From: Ignavibacteria bacterium
GTDB lineage: Bacteria > Bacteroidota > Ignavibacteria > Tepidaquicellales > Tepidaquicellaceae
Direction: 5' to 3'
Assembly: GCA_016709315.1 (NCBI GenBank)
Contig: JADJMZ010000003.1
Span: 248,001 to 312,000 of the forward strand
DNA: 64,000 nt
The notes beneath the pieces were generated by a model. It ran no database searches and had not been told where the DNA came from. It saw only the letters and a program-made list of their open reading frames with translations. The first letter of the stretch is position 1, and each line of letters starts with the position of its first letter. Shown here piece after piece: positions 36,394-45,506 of this stretch. A program made the position numbers and the translations under genes.

Positions 36394-38417
36394 TTTACTA
36401 CAGCTCCGTCATTAATTTCTCCGTCAACGGTTATGACCTTTAACTGGCCGTCAGTCTTGGCAGCAAGCAGCATTCCGTGAGAATCAATTCCCATTAGCTT
36501 GGATGGTTTTAGATTATCAACTACGACTATTAGTTTTCCAATGAGATCTTCAGGATTATAAAATTCCGCAATTCCCGAAACGATCTGTTTTTCAGTATCG
36601 CCGATCTTCAGTTTTAATTTAAACAGCTTTTTGCTCTTCGCCACTTTCTCGCATTCAATTACTTTGGCTATCTTTAAATTCACTTTTTTAAAATCTTCCA
36701 GTTCAATTACATTCTCTGGCATTTCGGTTTTCTTAACAGCAGTTGAATCAGTACTTTCTGAAATTAATTTTTCAATCTGAGAATCTTCTATCTGGGGAAA
36801 GAGTATTAAGCTTTCACCGAGTTCCGTTCCTGATTTCAAAACTCTCTCGCCAATCTTTTCCCAGTTGAAATCCGATTTATCCTTGTTAAGAATTTTTAAA
36901 ATTTTATCCGCCGTAAACGGAAGCACAGGTGAAATTAAAACAGCAATCGAATGACAAAGCTCAAGGCATGTATAGATAACCGCTTCGCATCTTTCCTTAT
37001 TATCCCTGATCAGTTTCCATGGCTCGCTGTCATTGAAATACTTATTTGCTGACCTGACTGCATTCATAGTCTCGCTGAGAGCATCCCTGAATCTGAAGTT
37101 ATCATAAAATGCTGATACCGAAGCTGCGCTTTCTTTGAATTGATTTAATATTTCTGTATCAGAATTATCAAGAGACTTATCTCCGGGAATAATATTACAG
37201 AATTTGGATTTAGCAAATACTACAGTCCTGTTTATGAAATTACCGAGTATAGCTGCAAGTTCATTATTGTTTTTTGACTGTAGATCTTTCCATGTAAATT
37301 CGGAATCCTTACTTTCCGGAAAATTTGTAGCGATAGTATATCTGATAACATCAGGTTCGAATTCTTTGACAATGTCTTTCACTAAAATTCCGTTGCCTCT
37401 GCTTTTTGAAAACTTTTCACCGCCGATATTGAGAAATTCATTTGCGGGAATATTGTGGGGAAGATTAAAATCTCCGTGAGCCATCAGCATTGACGGGAAA
37501 ACAATCGAATGAAAAACAATATTATCCTTGCCGATAAAATGTATAAGTCTTGAATCTTTATTGCACCAGTATTCCTTCCATTTATCCGGCTCATTTCTTT
37601 TGATAAATAATTCCTTTGTCATCGAAATATATCCAATCGGAGCTTCAAACCATACGTATATAACTTTTCCGTCATTTCCTTCGACAGGAACTTTCACGCC
37701 CCAGTCAAGGTCTCTTGTAATCGCTCTGTCTCTTAATCCCGCTTTGAACCAGCCTTTGCAATAATTAATGACATTTGATTTCCAGTCAGTTTTGCTGAAT
37801 ATCCATTCGCTTAGTTTCTCCTGATAATTCCCAAGCGGAAAATAATAATGAGTCGTTTCCTTTTCGACCGGAATATCTCCCGTTATCTTTGACCTTGGAT
37901 TTATAAGCTCTGAAGGAGATAGATTGCTTCCGCAGTTCTCGCATTCATCGCCTCTGGCTTCTTCATATCCGCAGACAGGACAGGTGCCGGTAATAAATCT
38001 GTCAGCTAAAAATCTTTTTTCCTTTTCAGAATAAAGCTGTTTATCAGATCTTTTGACTAAAATATTTTTATTGTAAAGATTCAGAAAAAATTCCTGAGCT
38101 GTCTTATGATGAATGTCTGACGAGGTTCTTGAAAATATATCGAACTGAATTCCAAGGTCTTCAAAAGCTTTTTTATTTGAAAAATGATAGCGGTCTATGA
38201 TTTCCTGCGGAGTTATTTTTTCAATGATTGAAGCCATCTCGATCGCTGTCCCGTGTTCATCAGATCCGCTGATAAAGATAACGTCATCGTTTTTCAGTTT
38301 TCTGTAACGTACATAGATATCCGGAGAAAGATAAGCTCCGGCAACATGACCAATGTGAATATAATTGTTGGCATAAGGCAGCGCAGCAGTAACTAAATAT
38401 TTTGTGTTATTTTTCAT
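36390..38417 (-). CDS. metG: Methionyl-tRNA synthetase
   Basis: 675 aa, the full-length form. HIGH at 21-24, zinc-knuckle cysteines at 146, 149, 159 and 162 (CPVC...CENC), KMSKS-type loop as KFSKS (335-339), anticodon-binding helices in the middle, and a C-terminal EMAP/Trbp111-like tRNA-binding domain (about 570-675, FKKVNLKIAKVIECEKV ... GIDSHGMLLAA) that mediates dimerisation. It is the first gene of an overlapping minus-strand operon with folP, copA and the methyltransferase. Confidence 0.97.
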   Translation of the reverse strand: MKNNTKYLVTAALPYANNYIHIGHVAGAYLSPDIYVRYRKLKNDDVIFISGSDEHGTAIEMASIIEKITPQEIIDRYHFSNKKAFEDLGIQFDIFSRTSSDIHHKTAQEFFLNLYNKNILVKRSDKQLYSEKEKRFLADRFITGTCPVCGYEEARGDECENCGSNLSPSELINPRSKITGDIPVEKETTHYYFPLGNYQEKLSEWIFSKTDWKSNVINYCKGWFKAGLRDRAITRDLDWGVKVPVEGNDGKVIYVWFEAPIGYISMTKELFIKRNEPDKWKEYWCNKDSRLIHFIGKDNIVFHSIVFPSMLMAHGDFNLPHNIPANEFLNIGGEKFSKSRGNGILVKDIVKEFEPDVIRYTIATNFPESKDSEFTWKDLQSKNNNELAAILGNFINRTVVFAKSKFCNIIPGDKSLDNSDTEILNQFKESAASVSAFYDNFRFRDALSETMNAVRSANKYFNDSEPWKLIRDNKERCEAVIYTCLELCHSIAVLISPVLPFTADKILKILNKDKSDFNWEKIGERVLKSGTELGESLILFPQIEDSQIEKLISESTDSTAVKKTEMPENVIELEDFKKVNLKIAKVIECEKVAKSKKLFKLKLKIGDTEKQIVSGIAEFYNPEDLIGKLIVVVDNLKPSKLMGIDSHGMLLAAKTDGQLKVITVDGEINDGAVVN

Positions 38418-38482
38418 TTTTTAATATACCAAAACTGCATTTTTGTATAAATGTATTTAAATAATTTTATGAAGCCGGTATC

Positions 38483-38714
38483 ACATCCGTCCAAAACGTT
38501 GAATATTTGTTTACCAAACTAAAATTATATTATAAATCAAAAGGTTTGTTTCTCACAGATTACACCGATTAACACAGATTTGACTCTGCTTATTTCTTTC
38601 AGTTTTTGAACACTCGGGTATCCAGGGATAATTTTGAAATGCCTGAGAATCTGTTTAAAATTGTATTCATAATTAACTTTGTTTAACAATCCCGAAACAT
38701 TTTGGAAAGTAATG
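38483..38714 (+). repeat. Family 1 MITE-like repeat with internal deletion
   Basis: Starts acatccgtccaaaacgttg and ends gaaacattttggaaagtaatg's core. It lacks the right half of the inner hairpin: the sequence jumps from gaacactcgggta directly to tccagggataattttg. The flanking AGCCGGT on both sides (38473-38479 and about 38715-38721) is a 7-bp direct repeat consistent with a target-site duplication. It fills most of the 358-bp space between metG and the DUF3127 gene. Confidence 0.83.
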
Positions 38715-38775
38715 AGCCGGTTTCATAATCAAAGAATTAGAAATCAGCTTTAATGAGTGGATTGATTAGAACCAT

Positions 38776-39126
38776 TTAAAATGGAAGATCATCATCTGAA
38801 GAGTTTTCTGAACGCGGCTCTTCTACAATGCTTTGCGGATTTGCATTGTCAGCTTTGTTGAGTTTCCATGCAACCAGATTAGTGAAGTATTTTGTAACGC
38901 CTTCTTTGTTTGTCCATGGTCTTCCGGTGAGATTAAAATGTACTTCAATGGAATCATTGACTTTAAACGCATCTATCAAACTGCATTTATCCTGATTGAG
39001 CTGAAACAAAATGAATTCCGGGTATTGAGTGTTTTCGGCATACTCTACAACAAATTCTCTTTTTTTGAATTTGTCTGTAACCTGATTTCCTTCGAAGACT
39101 TTAAATAGTTTTCCTGTAATCTGCAT
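38776..39126 (-). CDS. DUF3127-family protein with SSB-like acidic C-terminus
   Basis: 116 aa. DUF3127 covers about 1-92 (GKLFKVFEGNQVTDKFKKREFVVEY, WTNKEGVTKYFTNLVAWKL). The family is predicted to have an OB-like fold and is common in Bacteroidota and their phages. The last six residues, DDDLPF, closely match the DDDIPF tip by which single-stranded-DNA-binding proteins recruit repair and replication enzymes. A role on single-stranded DNA is therefore plausible (inference). Its start overlaps the stop of the 64-aa gene (TAATG arrangement). Confidence 0.8.
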   Translation of the reverse strand: MQITGKLFKVFEGNQVTDKFKKREFVVEYAENTQYPEFILFQLNQDKCSLIDAFKVNDSIEVHFNLTGRPWTNKEGVTKYFTNLVAWKLNKADNANPQSIVEEPRSENSSDDDLPF

Positions 39127-39320
39127 TATGATTTATTTGTTTTTGATTTATTTGAATTTTCTATGATCACTCTGTTTCTGATCTGCCATTTGAACATCAT
39201 CTGCATCCATATATAATCTAATTTTTCCTTCGGTGTCATCTCAGAAACAGGTTTCTCAAGATGACCGTCAAACATAGGGTCTATAAGTTTTCCGTTTATA
39301 TATTTTTTTTCTTTTTCCAA
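39126..39320 (-). CDS. Small protein paired with the nucleotidyltransferase (64 aa)
   Basis: 64 aa, no membrane helix or signal. It contains KYINGKLIDPMFDGHLEKP, EMTPKEKLDYIWMQMMFKW and a basic C-terminus. The family is not recognised. It starts inside the 3' end of the nucleotidyltransferase gene (53-bp overlap in another frame) and ends at the DUF3127 start, so it is almost certainly a real gene held in a coupled operon. Confidence 0.65.
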   Translation of the reverse strand: MEKEKKYINGKLIDPMFDGHLEKPVSEMTPKEKLDYIWMQMMFKWQIRNRVIIENSNKSKTNKS

Positions 39321-39810
39321 TTATTTCTTCAAGTTCTTTTATGTCACTTATATCTTTATCTCTGAGCGGATTTATTAATTTCTTAGCGAATAGCAAATCT
39401 TCCGGTGAAGAGACATTCATACTGACATTATCTATAACAATTAAATGCGAATTTTCTTTTAATTCTTCATATGACCTGGGGTATTCAAGAAAAATATCCA
39501 ATTGTAAAGGACTATGGTCAGATACAAAAGTATAAACCAAAGCATTCTTTTTTTCATACCATTCTTTCCGGATATACTCATCGAAAAGATTTTCCACAGG
39601 TTCCGGTATCCTTGGTTTCAGACCGAACTTCCGGGCAAGCAGTAAGATTTTTTCCAAATTACTTTTCTCAAACGAAACGGACAAGTCAATATCATAAGTA
39701 GCTCTTTCCACTCCGTGCAGTACGCATGCTACTCCTCCGCAGATCAAATATTTTACATATGCTGCAGAAAGTTCTTTCAGGAGATCGAATAAATTTTTGT
39801 TTGTATCCAA
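39268..39810 (-). CDS. Nucleotidyltransferase-fold protein (MNT/AbiEii-like)
   Basis: 180 aa. Pol-beta nucleotidyltransferase signature: GGVACVLHGVERATYDIDLSV, with Gly25-Gly26 and the metal aspartates Asp40 and Asp42. A third acidic residue is likely in LQLDIFLEY. Later residues SSPEDLLFAKKL and KDISDIKELEEI match the helical tail of proteins seen in toxin-antitoxin and mobile contexts. Such proteins transfer nucleotides to proteins or RNA. It is first in a three-gene operon with the 64-aa protein and the DUF3127 protein. Confidence 0.78.
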   Translation of the reverse strand: MDTNKNLFDLLKELSAAYVKYLICGGVACVLHGVERATYDIDLSVSFEKSNLEKILLLARKFGLKPRIPEPVENLFDEYIRKEWYEKKNALVYTFVSDHSPLQLDIFLEYPRSYEELKENSHLIVIDNVSMNVSSPEDLLFAKKLINPLRDKDISDIKELEEIIGKRKKIYKRKTYRPYV

Positions 39811-40080
39811 ATAAGAAATTTTATAAAATTAATCTTTTGAATTATTCTAATCAATCTAAAGTTAATGCTGCAAAACCGTGATAGTTATAATTCAGAAATA
39901 AATTTGACGAAGTAACTTTAATCAGGTTAATCAAATAATCTGAATCCTACGCAAACGAAAATTTTAATTTTTATTTAATAACAGAATAAAATATTTTTGT
40001 ATAGGATTTTTAGTTCATACATTTAATAAAGAAAACTTTTTAATTAACTTAAGAAAACTAAGAAGGAGTATATTCTAATT

Positions 40081-40620
40081 ATGAATGCAGCGCATTTACA
40101 CTTATTACTGAATCATTTCCCGATCATCGGCACGGCAATTTCAATCTTCGTTTTGCTTATCGGCATAATTAAGAAAAGCGATGATGTAAAGAAAACAAGC
40201 ATACTCATACTTATACTGACTGCTTTTATAACAATTCCGGTATATCTCACCGGAGACAAAGCGCAGGAAATGATAGAGGGAAATTATGATGATGTGGATG
40301 AGTCATTTATAGAGTCACATGAAGATTTTGCTCTTTACAGTTTTATTGCAATGGATATAGCAGGTGCGATCGGACTGTTTTCAATGTTCCTGTACAGAAA
40401 ACCAAAAATTCTTCCAAATTCGTTTGCGTATTTAATGTTGGGTGTTCTGCTGATAGTTAACGGAATGATGGCTTACACTGCAAATCTCGGAGGCAGGATA
40501 CATCATCCGGAGATCCGGAAAGACAAGCTTCCGTGGGAAGCATCCGTGAATCCGGGACAGGATAAAACGGAAAGCAAAGATAAAAATGAAAAGAAAAGTA
40601 AAGACTCTGATGACGATTAA
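40081..40620 (+). CDS. DUF2231-like membrane protein
   Basis: 179 aa. Four hydrophobic helices (about 10-27, 40-58, 87-105, 115-135). The N-terminal HLHLLLNHFPIIGTAI is the recognisable signature of this group, whose histidines suggest heme or metal binding (speculative). The C-terminus is a soluble, highly charged tail (KDKNEKKSKDSDDD). A purine-rich ribosome site, aagaaggag, lies about 13 bp upstream of the ATG. It stands alone. Confidence 0.7.
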   Translation: MNAAHLHLLLNHFPIIGTAISIFVLLIGIIKKSDDVKKTSILILILTAFITIPVYLTGDKAQEMIEGNYDDVDESFIESHEDFALYSFIAMDIAGAIGLFSMFLYRKPKILPNSFAYLMLGVLLIVNGMMAYTANLGGRIHHPEIRKDKLPWEASVNPGQDKTESKDKNEKKSKDSDDD

Positions 40621-40666
40621 GCAGAAGACATTTAGTTGAAAGTTCAGTATACATTCAGCGAACAGA

Positions 40667-41647
40667 TCACTTTAATCTTTCCAGGATTTGTTTCATGTCA
40701 TCAGGTAGTTCGGAATCGAATCTCAGACTTTCTTTTGTATGCGGATGAATGAATCCAAGAACTCTCGCATGGAGCGCCTGCCTTGGAATCAGCTCTAGAA
40801 GATTTTTTATTTGCGATTTTATATTTGAAGTAAGATTTACAGAATGCGGCTCTCTTCCTCCGTAAGTTTCATCACCAAAGACGGGATGTCCGGAATGAGA
40901 CATGTGAACTCTTATCTGATGTGTCCTGCCTGTTTTAAGATTAAGCTTTAACAAAGAAAGAAATTCATATTCTTCAAGCACCTCGTAATTCGTAATTGAT
41001 AATTTTCCTTTCTCATCATCATTTTTCAGGACTGCAACTTTCTTTCTGTCTCTTTTGTCTCTGCCAAGGCGGTTTGATATTTCTCCTTTCTTCGATTTCA
41101 ATTTACCCCAGACAATCGCATTGTATTCGCGTTCTATCGTATGATGAAAGAACTGTTCGGATAATTTTCTGTGAGTAACTTCATCTTTGGCAACAACAAT
41201 AAGTCCGGATGTATCTTTGTCCAGCCGGTGTACGATACCCGCTCTTTCAAATCCGCTGAGATCGGAGAGAGTATCATTTTTCTGAGCGGAATAAAACATA
41301 AGAGCATTAACGAGAGTGCCGCTGTAGTTTTTATATGCAGGATGCACTACCATTCCCGGAGGTTTATTGATTACCATCAGAAAATTATCCTCGAATATTA
41401 TATCGAGAGGAATGTTTTCTGCAAGTACATCTTTTTTATCAGGAGTTTCGAGTTCGATCTCTATCTCATCATCCGGCTTTACAATATAATTTGATTTGAC
41501 GAGTTCGCCATTCACCGTTACAGAGCCGAGATTAATAGATTTCTGCACCTTTGTCCTTGATGCATTTTCTATAAACTGGGCAATGTATTTATCAATTCTT
41601 TGTTTGACGACAACATTTGGAACAGTCAGGAAATAATTTTTTTCCAT
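40667..41647 (-). CDS. rluD: RluD-family 23S rRNA pseudouridine synthase
   Basis: 326 aa. N-terminal S4 RNA-binding domain (about 15-75), then the RsuA/RluA catalytic core with RAGIVHRLDKDTSGLIVVAK; Asp143 in HRLD is the catalytic residue. GRTHQIRVHM and HPVFGDETYGG near 240-265 complete the fold. The family makes pseudouridines in helix 69 of 23S rRNA, important for late 50S assembly. RluC-type specificity cannot be excluded. Confidence 0.9.
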   Translation of the reverse strand: MEKNYFLTVPNVVVKQRIDKYIAQFIENASRTKVQKSINLGSVTVNGELVKSNYIVKPDDEIEIELETPDKKDVLAENIPLDIIFEDNFLMVINKPPGMVVHPAYKNYSGTLVNALMFYSAQKNDTLSDLSGFERAGIVHRLDKDTSGLIVVAKDEVTHRKLSEQFFHHTIEREYNAIVWGKLKSKKGEISNRLGRDKRDRKKVAVLKNDDEKGKLSITNYEVLEEYEFLSLLKLNLKTGRTHQIRVHMSHSGHPVFGDETYGGREPHSVNLTSNIKSQIKNLLELIPRQALHARVLGFIHPHTKESLRFDSELPDDMKQILERLK

Positions 41648-41786
41648 TAATAAAATATTAACCGGGAAATTTTCAGGAATATACTGTAATTTAAAGAAAC
41701 TTTTTTTATTTTAAGGGTACTTAAAACAAAACTTTATTAAAACATATCTAAGATATTTATTTTTATGAAAATTAATTATTAGGAAT

Positions 41787-44180
41787 ATGCAAAACAAACT
41801 CATAATTAATACAGTAAAATACTTTATTTATTTTGGCTGCGCAATAATGATTGCGCTTTATTCAATTACATTCAACGGGTGTTCCGGCTCAGATGAAGAA
41901 GAAGTTATCTCGCAGCGAAGCCGGGATTCTATAGAAGTATATACCAGAATACAGAAAGCTTTTACTTATTACAGGAAAGCTCTAAAGTACAATGAGTCAT
42001 CTGAAACAAATAAAGCCGGCGAGGAATTTGAATCTGCTTTAAAAAATCTGAATAAGATAAATTACGAATTGATATTGAAAGGCGAGAATTATTTCTGGAA
42101 AAAGGATTATGATGAGCTTGCTATCTCTGTCGTTCAGGATTATCTGATTACCCAGTCAGAGATAAGTCAGCAGAGTCTGGTATTTGAATTTGCAAAAAGA
42201 GTTTCTCTGAATTATCAGAAAGTAGAGCAGGTCAGCAGTGACAGGGAACCTTTGCCGGACGGAAGTGATGTTCCTCTCGAAAGAAACGCTGCAGTTGACG
42301 GCTATATCGAGTTCTTTTCAAATACTGAAAGAGGCAGAAGCTTTATAGATAAGAGTTTATACAGATCCGGAAAATTTTTTCCGCTAATGAGAAAAATCCT
42401 TAAGTACAATAATGCACCGGAGGAATTAATTTATTTATCCGTTCAGGAATCGGGACTTAATCCGACTATTGTATCCAGAGCCGGCGCAATGGGATTATGG
42501 CAGTTCATGCCGGCTACCGGAATTTCCTACGGTCTGAGTTCAGACGGATACCGGGAAGACAGAAGGGATTTTGAAAAATCTACGGATGCTGCTTCACACT
42601 TACTCAAGGATCTTTATAAAACTTACGACGACTGGTATCTGGCTTTTGCAGCATACAATGCAGGACCGGGAAGGGTTAATAAAGCAATTAAAAAAAGCGG
42701 ATCGAGAGATTTCTGGACTCTAAGACAGTATCTGCCCGGTGAAACAAAAAATTACGTTCCTTCAATTCTCGCATTGTCTTTTGTTTTGAGAAATCCCGAA
42801 GAATACGGATTCAAGGACATTGAATACGGAGAACCTGTTTCTTTTGACAGAGTGGAAATTAAGTCGTCAGTTTCACTGCAGAGAGTTTCCGAATTATGTG
42901 AAACAGATATTGAAAGTATCAGGGATCTTAATCCCGAACTTACAAATGATCAGATACCTGTTTATGATGTACCGTACGAACTCAGAATTCCTCACAACAG
43001 TTTTGATAAATTTCTTGCGAACTACAATAAAGCTGATGATATTGATAAGAGCAGCGGATTCTCACCTTCATTTGCCGGCAATGAATCCGGTGTGCAGGGT
43101 GAGCAGGTCACCGGCGTGCATTATAAAGTTGAAAATTATGAACCGGAAGATATCAGATTGATAGGAAGCAACAACGGTTTGCAAATGGTAAATCATGAAT
43201 TCAAACAAAAAGAATCTCTCGGCAGTGTTTCATCATTTTATGAAGTCAGACCTTCCGATGTGAGGATATGGAATAATATCAATTACGGAAATTATCCTGC
43301 TGCAAATCAGAAACTTTCTGTTTATATCTCTGAAAGCAGATATAAACTTCTTTTCGGAAGCAAAGAAAAAGCTGAAGAAAATATTGCAGAGGAAACTGAA
43401 ACCAGCGTAACAAAATCCAATACAGGTAATAATACAGAAATAACTGCAATGGAAACGCAGACTGATAATTCTTTAAATATTACCGCTCCGGTATCGAACG
43501 AACAAATTAGCTCACCTGAAACCAATAATACAGAAATTCAGACAACTGACGAAGCAATTAAGGAAGAATCTTCTGTGACTGAAACTAGCGGAAATGAATC
43601 AGAAAGTAATTATGAAGAAACAATCACTGAAGAAAAGACAAATACAAAAAGCAGTTCATCGAAAAACACTTCGTTCAGCACTTATACAGTATCTGAAGGA
43701 GATAATCTTACAAAGATAGCTGTAGAGAATAAAGTAACTGTAGAAGAACTTAAGGAATGGAATGATCTCGAATCCGATAAGATTACGATAGGGCAGAAGC
43801 TTAAAATAAGTTCCGGAAAAAATAAAACTTCAGTTCATACAGTAGCCGAGGGTGAGAATCTTACAATGATAGCGAATGAATACGGTATTACAGTTTCAGC
43901 GCTTATGGAATTAAATGATCTTAATTCAGATATAATATATTCCGGACAGAAGCTGAAAGTTACAGGAAATAAAACATCAGGAAAGAATTCGGTTAAGAAG
44001 ACGGAAGTCAAAAAAACATACAAAGTAAAGAAAGGCGATACACTTGCATCAATAGCTGATAAAAATGATGTATCAGTTAAGGAACTGAAGCAATGGAATA
44101 ATATCAAGGGAGATAAAGTAATGACAGGACAGATACTGAAATTGTACGGGGATGTACAGAAGGACAGAAAGAAAAAGTAA
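41787..44180 (+). CDS. mltD: MltD-like membrane-bound lytic transglycosylase with LysM repeats
   Basis: 797 aa. Lipoprotein signal with the likely lipidated Cys32 (ITFNGC). An N-terminal helical region (about 45-190) is followed by the SLT catalytic domain: catalytic Glu221 in QESGLNP, SRAGAMGLWQFMPATG (230-245) and AFAAYNAGPGRVNKA. A LysM-like degenerate motif sits at about 360-410. A Glu/Thr/Asn-rich linker (about 530-625) leads to three clear LysM domains (YTVSEGDNLTKIA, HTVAEGENLTMIA, YKVKKGDTLASIA). It cleaves glycan strands of peptidoglycan. E. coli MltD has only two LysMs, so this one is extended. Confidence 0.92.
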   Translation: MQNKLIINTVKYFIYFGCAIMIALYSITFNGCSGSDEEEVISQRSRDSIEVYTRIQKAFTYYRKALKYNESSETNKAGEEFESALKNLNKINYELILKGENYFWKKDYDELAISVVQDYLITQSEISQQSLVFEFAKRVSLNYQKVEQVSSDREPLPDGSDVPLERNAAVDGYIEFFSNTERGRSFIDKSLYRSGKFFPLMRKILKYNNAPEELIYLSVQESGLNPTIVSRAGAMGLWQFMPATGISYGLSSDGYREDRRDFEKSTDAASHLLKDLYKTYDDWYLAFAAYNAGPGRVNKAIKKSGSRDFWTLRQYLPGETKNYVPSILALSFVLRNPEEYGFKDIEYGEPVSFDRVEIKSSVSLQRVSELCETDIESIRDLNPELTNDQIPVYDVPYELRIPHNSFDKFLANYNKADDIDKSSGFSPSFAGNESGVQGEQVTGVHYKVENYEPEDIRLIGSNNGLQMVNHEFKQKESLGSVSSFYEVRPSDVRIWNNINYGNYPAANQKLSVYISESRYKLLFGSKEKAEENIAEETETSVTKSNTGNNTEITAMETQTDNSLNITAPVSNEQISSPETNNTEIQTTDEAIKEESSVTETSGNESESNYEETITEEKTNTKSSSSKNTSFSTYTVSEGDNLTKIAVENKVTVEELKEWNDLESDKITIGQKLKISSGKNKTSVHTVAEGENLTMIANEYGITVSALMELNDLNSDIIYSGQKLKVTGNKTSGKNSVKKTEVKKTYKVKKGDTLASIADKNDVSVKELKQWNNIKGDKVMTGQILKLYGDVQKDRKKK

Positions 44181-44252
44181 ATTTTTTTAAAATCTTCCTT
44201 AAACTGAATTGAAAGAAATAAATATTAAATTTATATTACCTGATATAAAAAC

Positions 44253-44328
44253 GCTGGCATAGCTCAGCTGGTAGAGCAGCTGATTTGTAATCAGCAGGTC
44301 GGGGGTTCAAATCCCTCTGCCAGCTCCA
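44253..44328 (+). tRNA. tRNA-Thr (anticodon UGU)
   Basis: 76 nt with encoded CCA. Acceptor stem gctggca pairs with tgccagc; the D-arm is gctcagctggtagagc; the anticodon stem ctgat/atcag encloses tTGTaat, giving anticodon UGU; the T-arm gggggttcaaatccctc is canonical. A rho-independent hairpin follows at once. Confidence 0.96.
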
Positions 44329-44331
44329 TTA

Positions 44332-44372
44332 AAACCCTGATAATTAAAATACTTATCAGGGTTTATTTTTTT
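44332..44372. terminator. Terminator downstream of tRNA-Thr
   Basis: aaaccctgata (44332-44342) pairs exactly with tatcagggttt (44354-44364) around an 11-nt loop, followed by attttttt. The stem with flanking A/T could serve both strands, also ending the recombinase remnant transcript. Confidence 0.85.
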
Positions 44373-44394
44373 ATAAATTTTCTGTTAGCAGATT

Positions 44395-44556
44395 TTATTT
44401 GTCTAAAGCTTCTATTCTGCCACGAATTGCACCGGCATTTTTACTTTTATAATAGTTTCGTGTCGTCGTAGTTGAGGTATGTCCAAGCAAATCCGCCAAA
44501 TCCCCTTCTTGCAATCCTTTATCTTCCAACACCAGCCGGATCAATCGTTTTTTATA
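44395..44556 (-). pseudogene. Truncated tyrosine recombinase (integrase) C-terminus beside tRNA-Thr
   Basis: The minus strand reads about 50 in-frame codons ending in TAA at 44395-44397: LVLEDKGLQEGDLADLLGH, then TSTTTTRNYYKSKN and RGRIEALDK. LLGHTSTTTTRNYY holds the conserved Gly-His and the tyrosine nucleophile region of the phage-integrase/Xer family. No start and no upstream catalytic residues (Arg, Lys, His-x-x-Arg) are present; a stop lies directly upstream and the fragment overlaps the end of the YihY gene. Its place right after a tRNA is the usual location for integrases, so it marks an old integration event. Confidence 0.85.
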
Positions 44557-45506
44557 TCAGAGACCTTTCCATCTTCGTCTATTGATGCTTTGATCAGCTC
44601 TGAAACTTTTTTAATTTTGATACCATCGGAATTCGGTTTCAGCTCAGTCAAGCTGAATCTGTTTCTGTAAACCTGTGTAAATTCCGCTCCAAAAAATAAA
44701 ATTATACCGGAATAATAAATCCAGATGAACATTATCACGAGTGAAGCTGCTGCACCGTATGTCGAACTGTATGAACTATTGCCGAGATATAATCCAATGA
44801 AATATTTTCCAATGGAAAACAGAACAGATGTGATCACGGCTCCGAACCAAACATATCTCCATGAAATTAAAACATCAGGAAGATACTTGAATATCATCGC
44901 AAAGAGTAATGTGATTATAATGAAAGAGGAAATTATATTTATTGCTTCCGATGCCGGGAGTATGTTATCAAAATAATTATTTAAAAAATTATAAAGTAAA
45001 TAGATAATAGAGTTTATCAGTAACGAGACCATCATTAAAAATCCGGTTGCAACAACCATTGAAAATGAAATAAGACGATTTTTGACAAATCCCCAGATTC
45101 CTCTTCCCGGCTTTAACTCTACTCCCCAGATAATATTTAACGATTCCTGCAGTTCAAGAAATACTCCGACTGAACCCAGAACTAAAAATAGTATGCTAAT
45201 TATACCTGCAATTATTCCTGTAGTTTTATTTGAAGCTCCTTTTATTATATCCTCTATCATTTCTGCGCTGTCAGGTCCTACAAGATATGTTATCTGTCTC
45301 GATATTTCTCCTCTGGCTGCATCCTCACCAAAGAAAATCCCTGCAATCGAAATCACTATTATCAGTAACGGACCTACAGAAAATGCGGCGTAAAACGATA
45401 AAGCGGCTGCCATTTTCAAGCCTTTATCGTCAATAAACTGATCAGTAGTTTCAACTAATAACTTCCATGTTAATTTTAAACTTAGTTTCTCTTTTTTTAC
45501 TGACAT
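44541..45506 (-). CDS. YihY/UPF0761 (BrkB) family membrane protein
   Basis: 321 aa. Six membrane helices; conserved segments DKGLKMAAALSFYAAFSVGPLLIIV near the N-terminus, SVGVFLELQESLNIIWGVE and the C-terminal GAAASLVIMFIWIYYSGIILFFGAEFTQVY. Once called ribonuclease BN by mistake. The role is unknown and is probably transport. The last ~5 codons (DIKND) overlap the recombinase remnant in another frame, so the native C-terminal end may have been altered by that insertion. Confidence 0.88.
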   Translation of the reverse strand: MSVKKEKLSLKLTWKLLVETTDQFIDDKGLKMAAALSFYAAFSVGPLLIIVISIAGIFFGEDAARGEISRQITYLVGPDSAEMIEDIIKGASNKTTGIIAGIISILFLVLGSVGVFLELQESLNIIWGVELKPGRGIWGFVKNRLISFSMVVATGFLMMVSLLINSIIYLLYNFLNNYFDNILPASEAINIISSFIIITLLFAMIFKYLPDVLISWRYVWFGAVITSVLFSIGKYFIGLYLGNSSYSSTYGAAASLVIMFIWIYYSGIILFFGAEFTQVYRNRFSLTELKPNSDGIKIKKVSELIKASIDEDGKVSDIKND

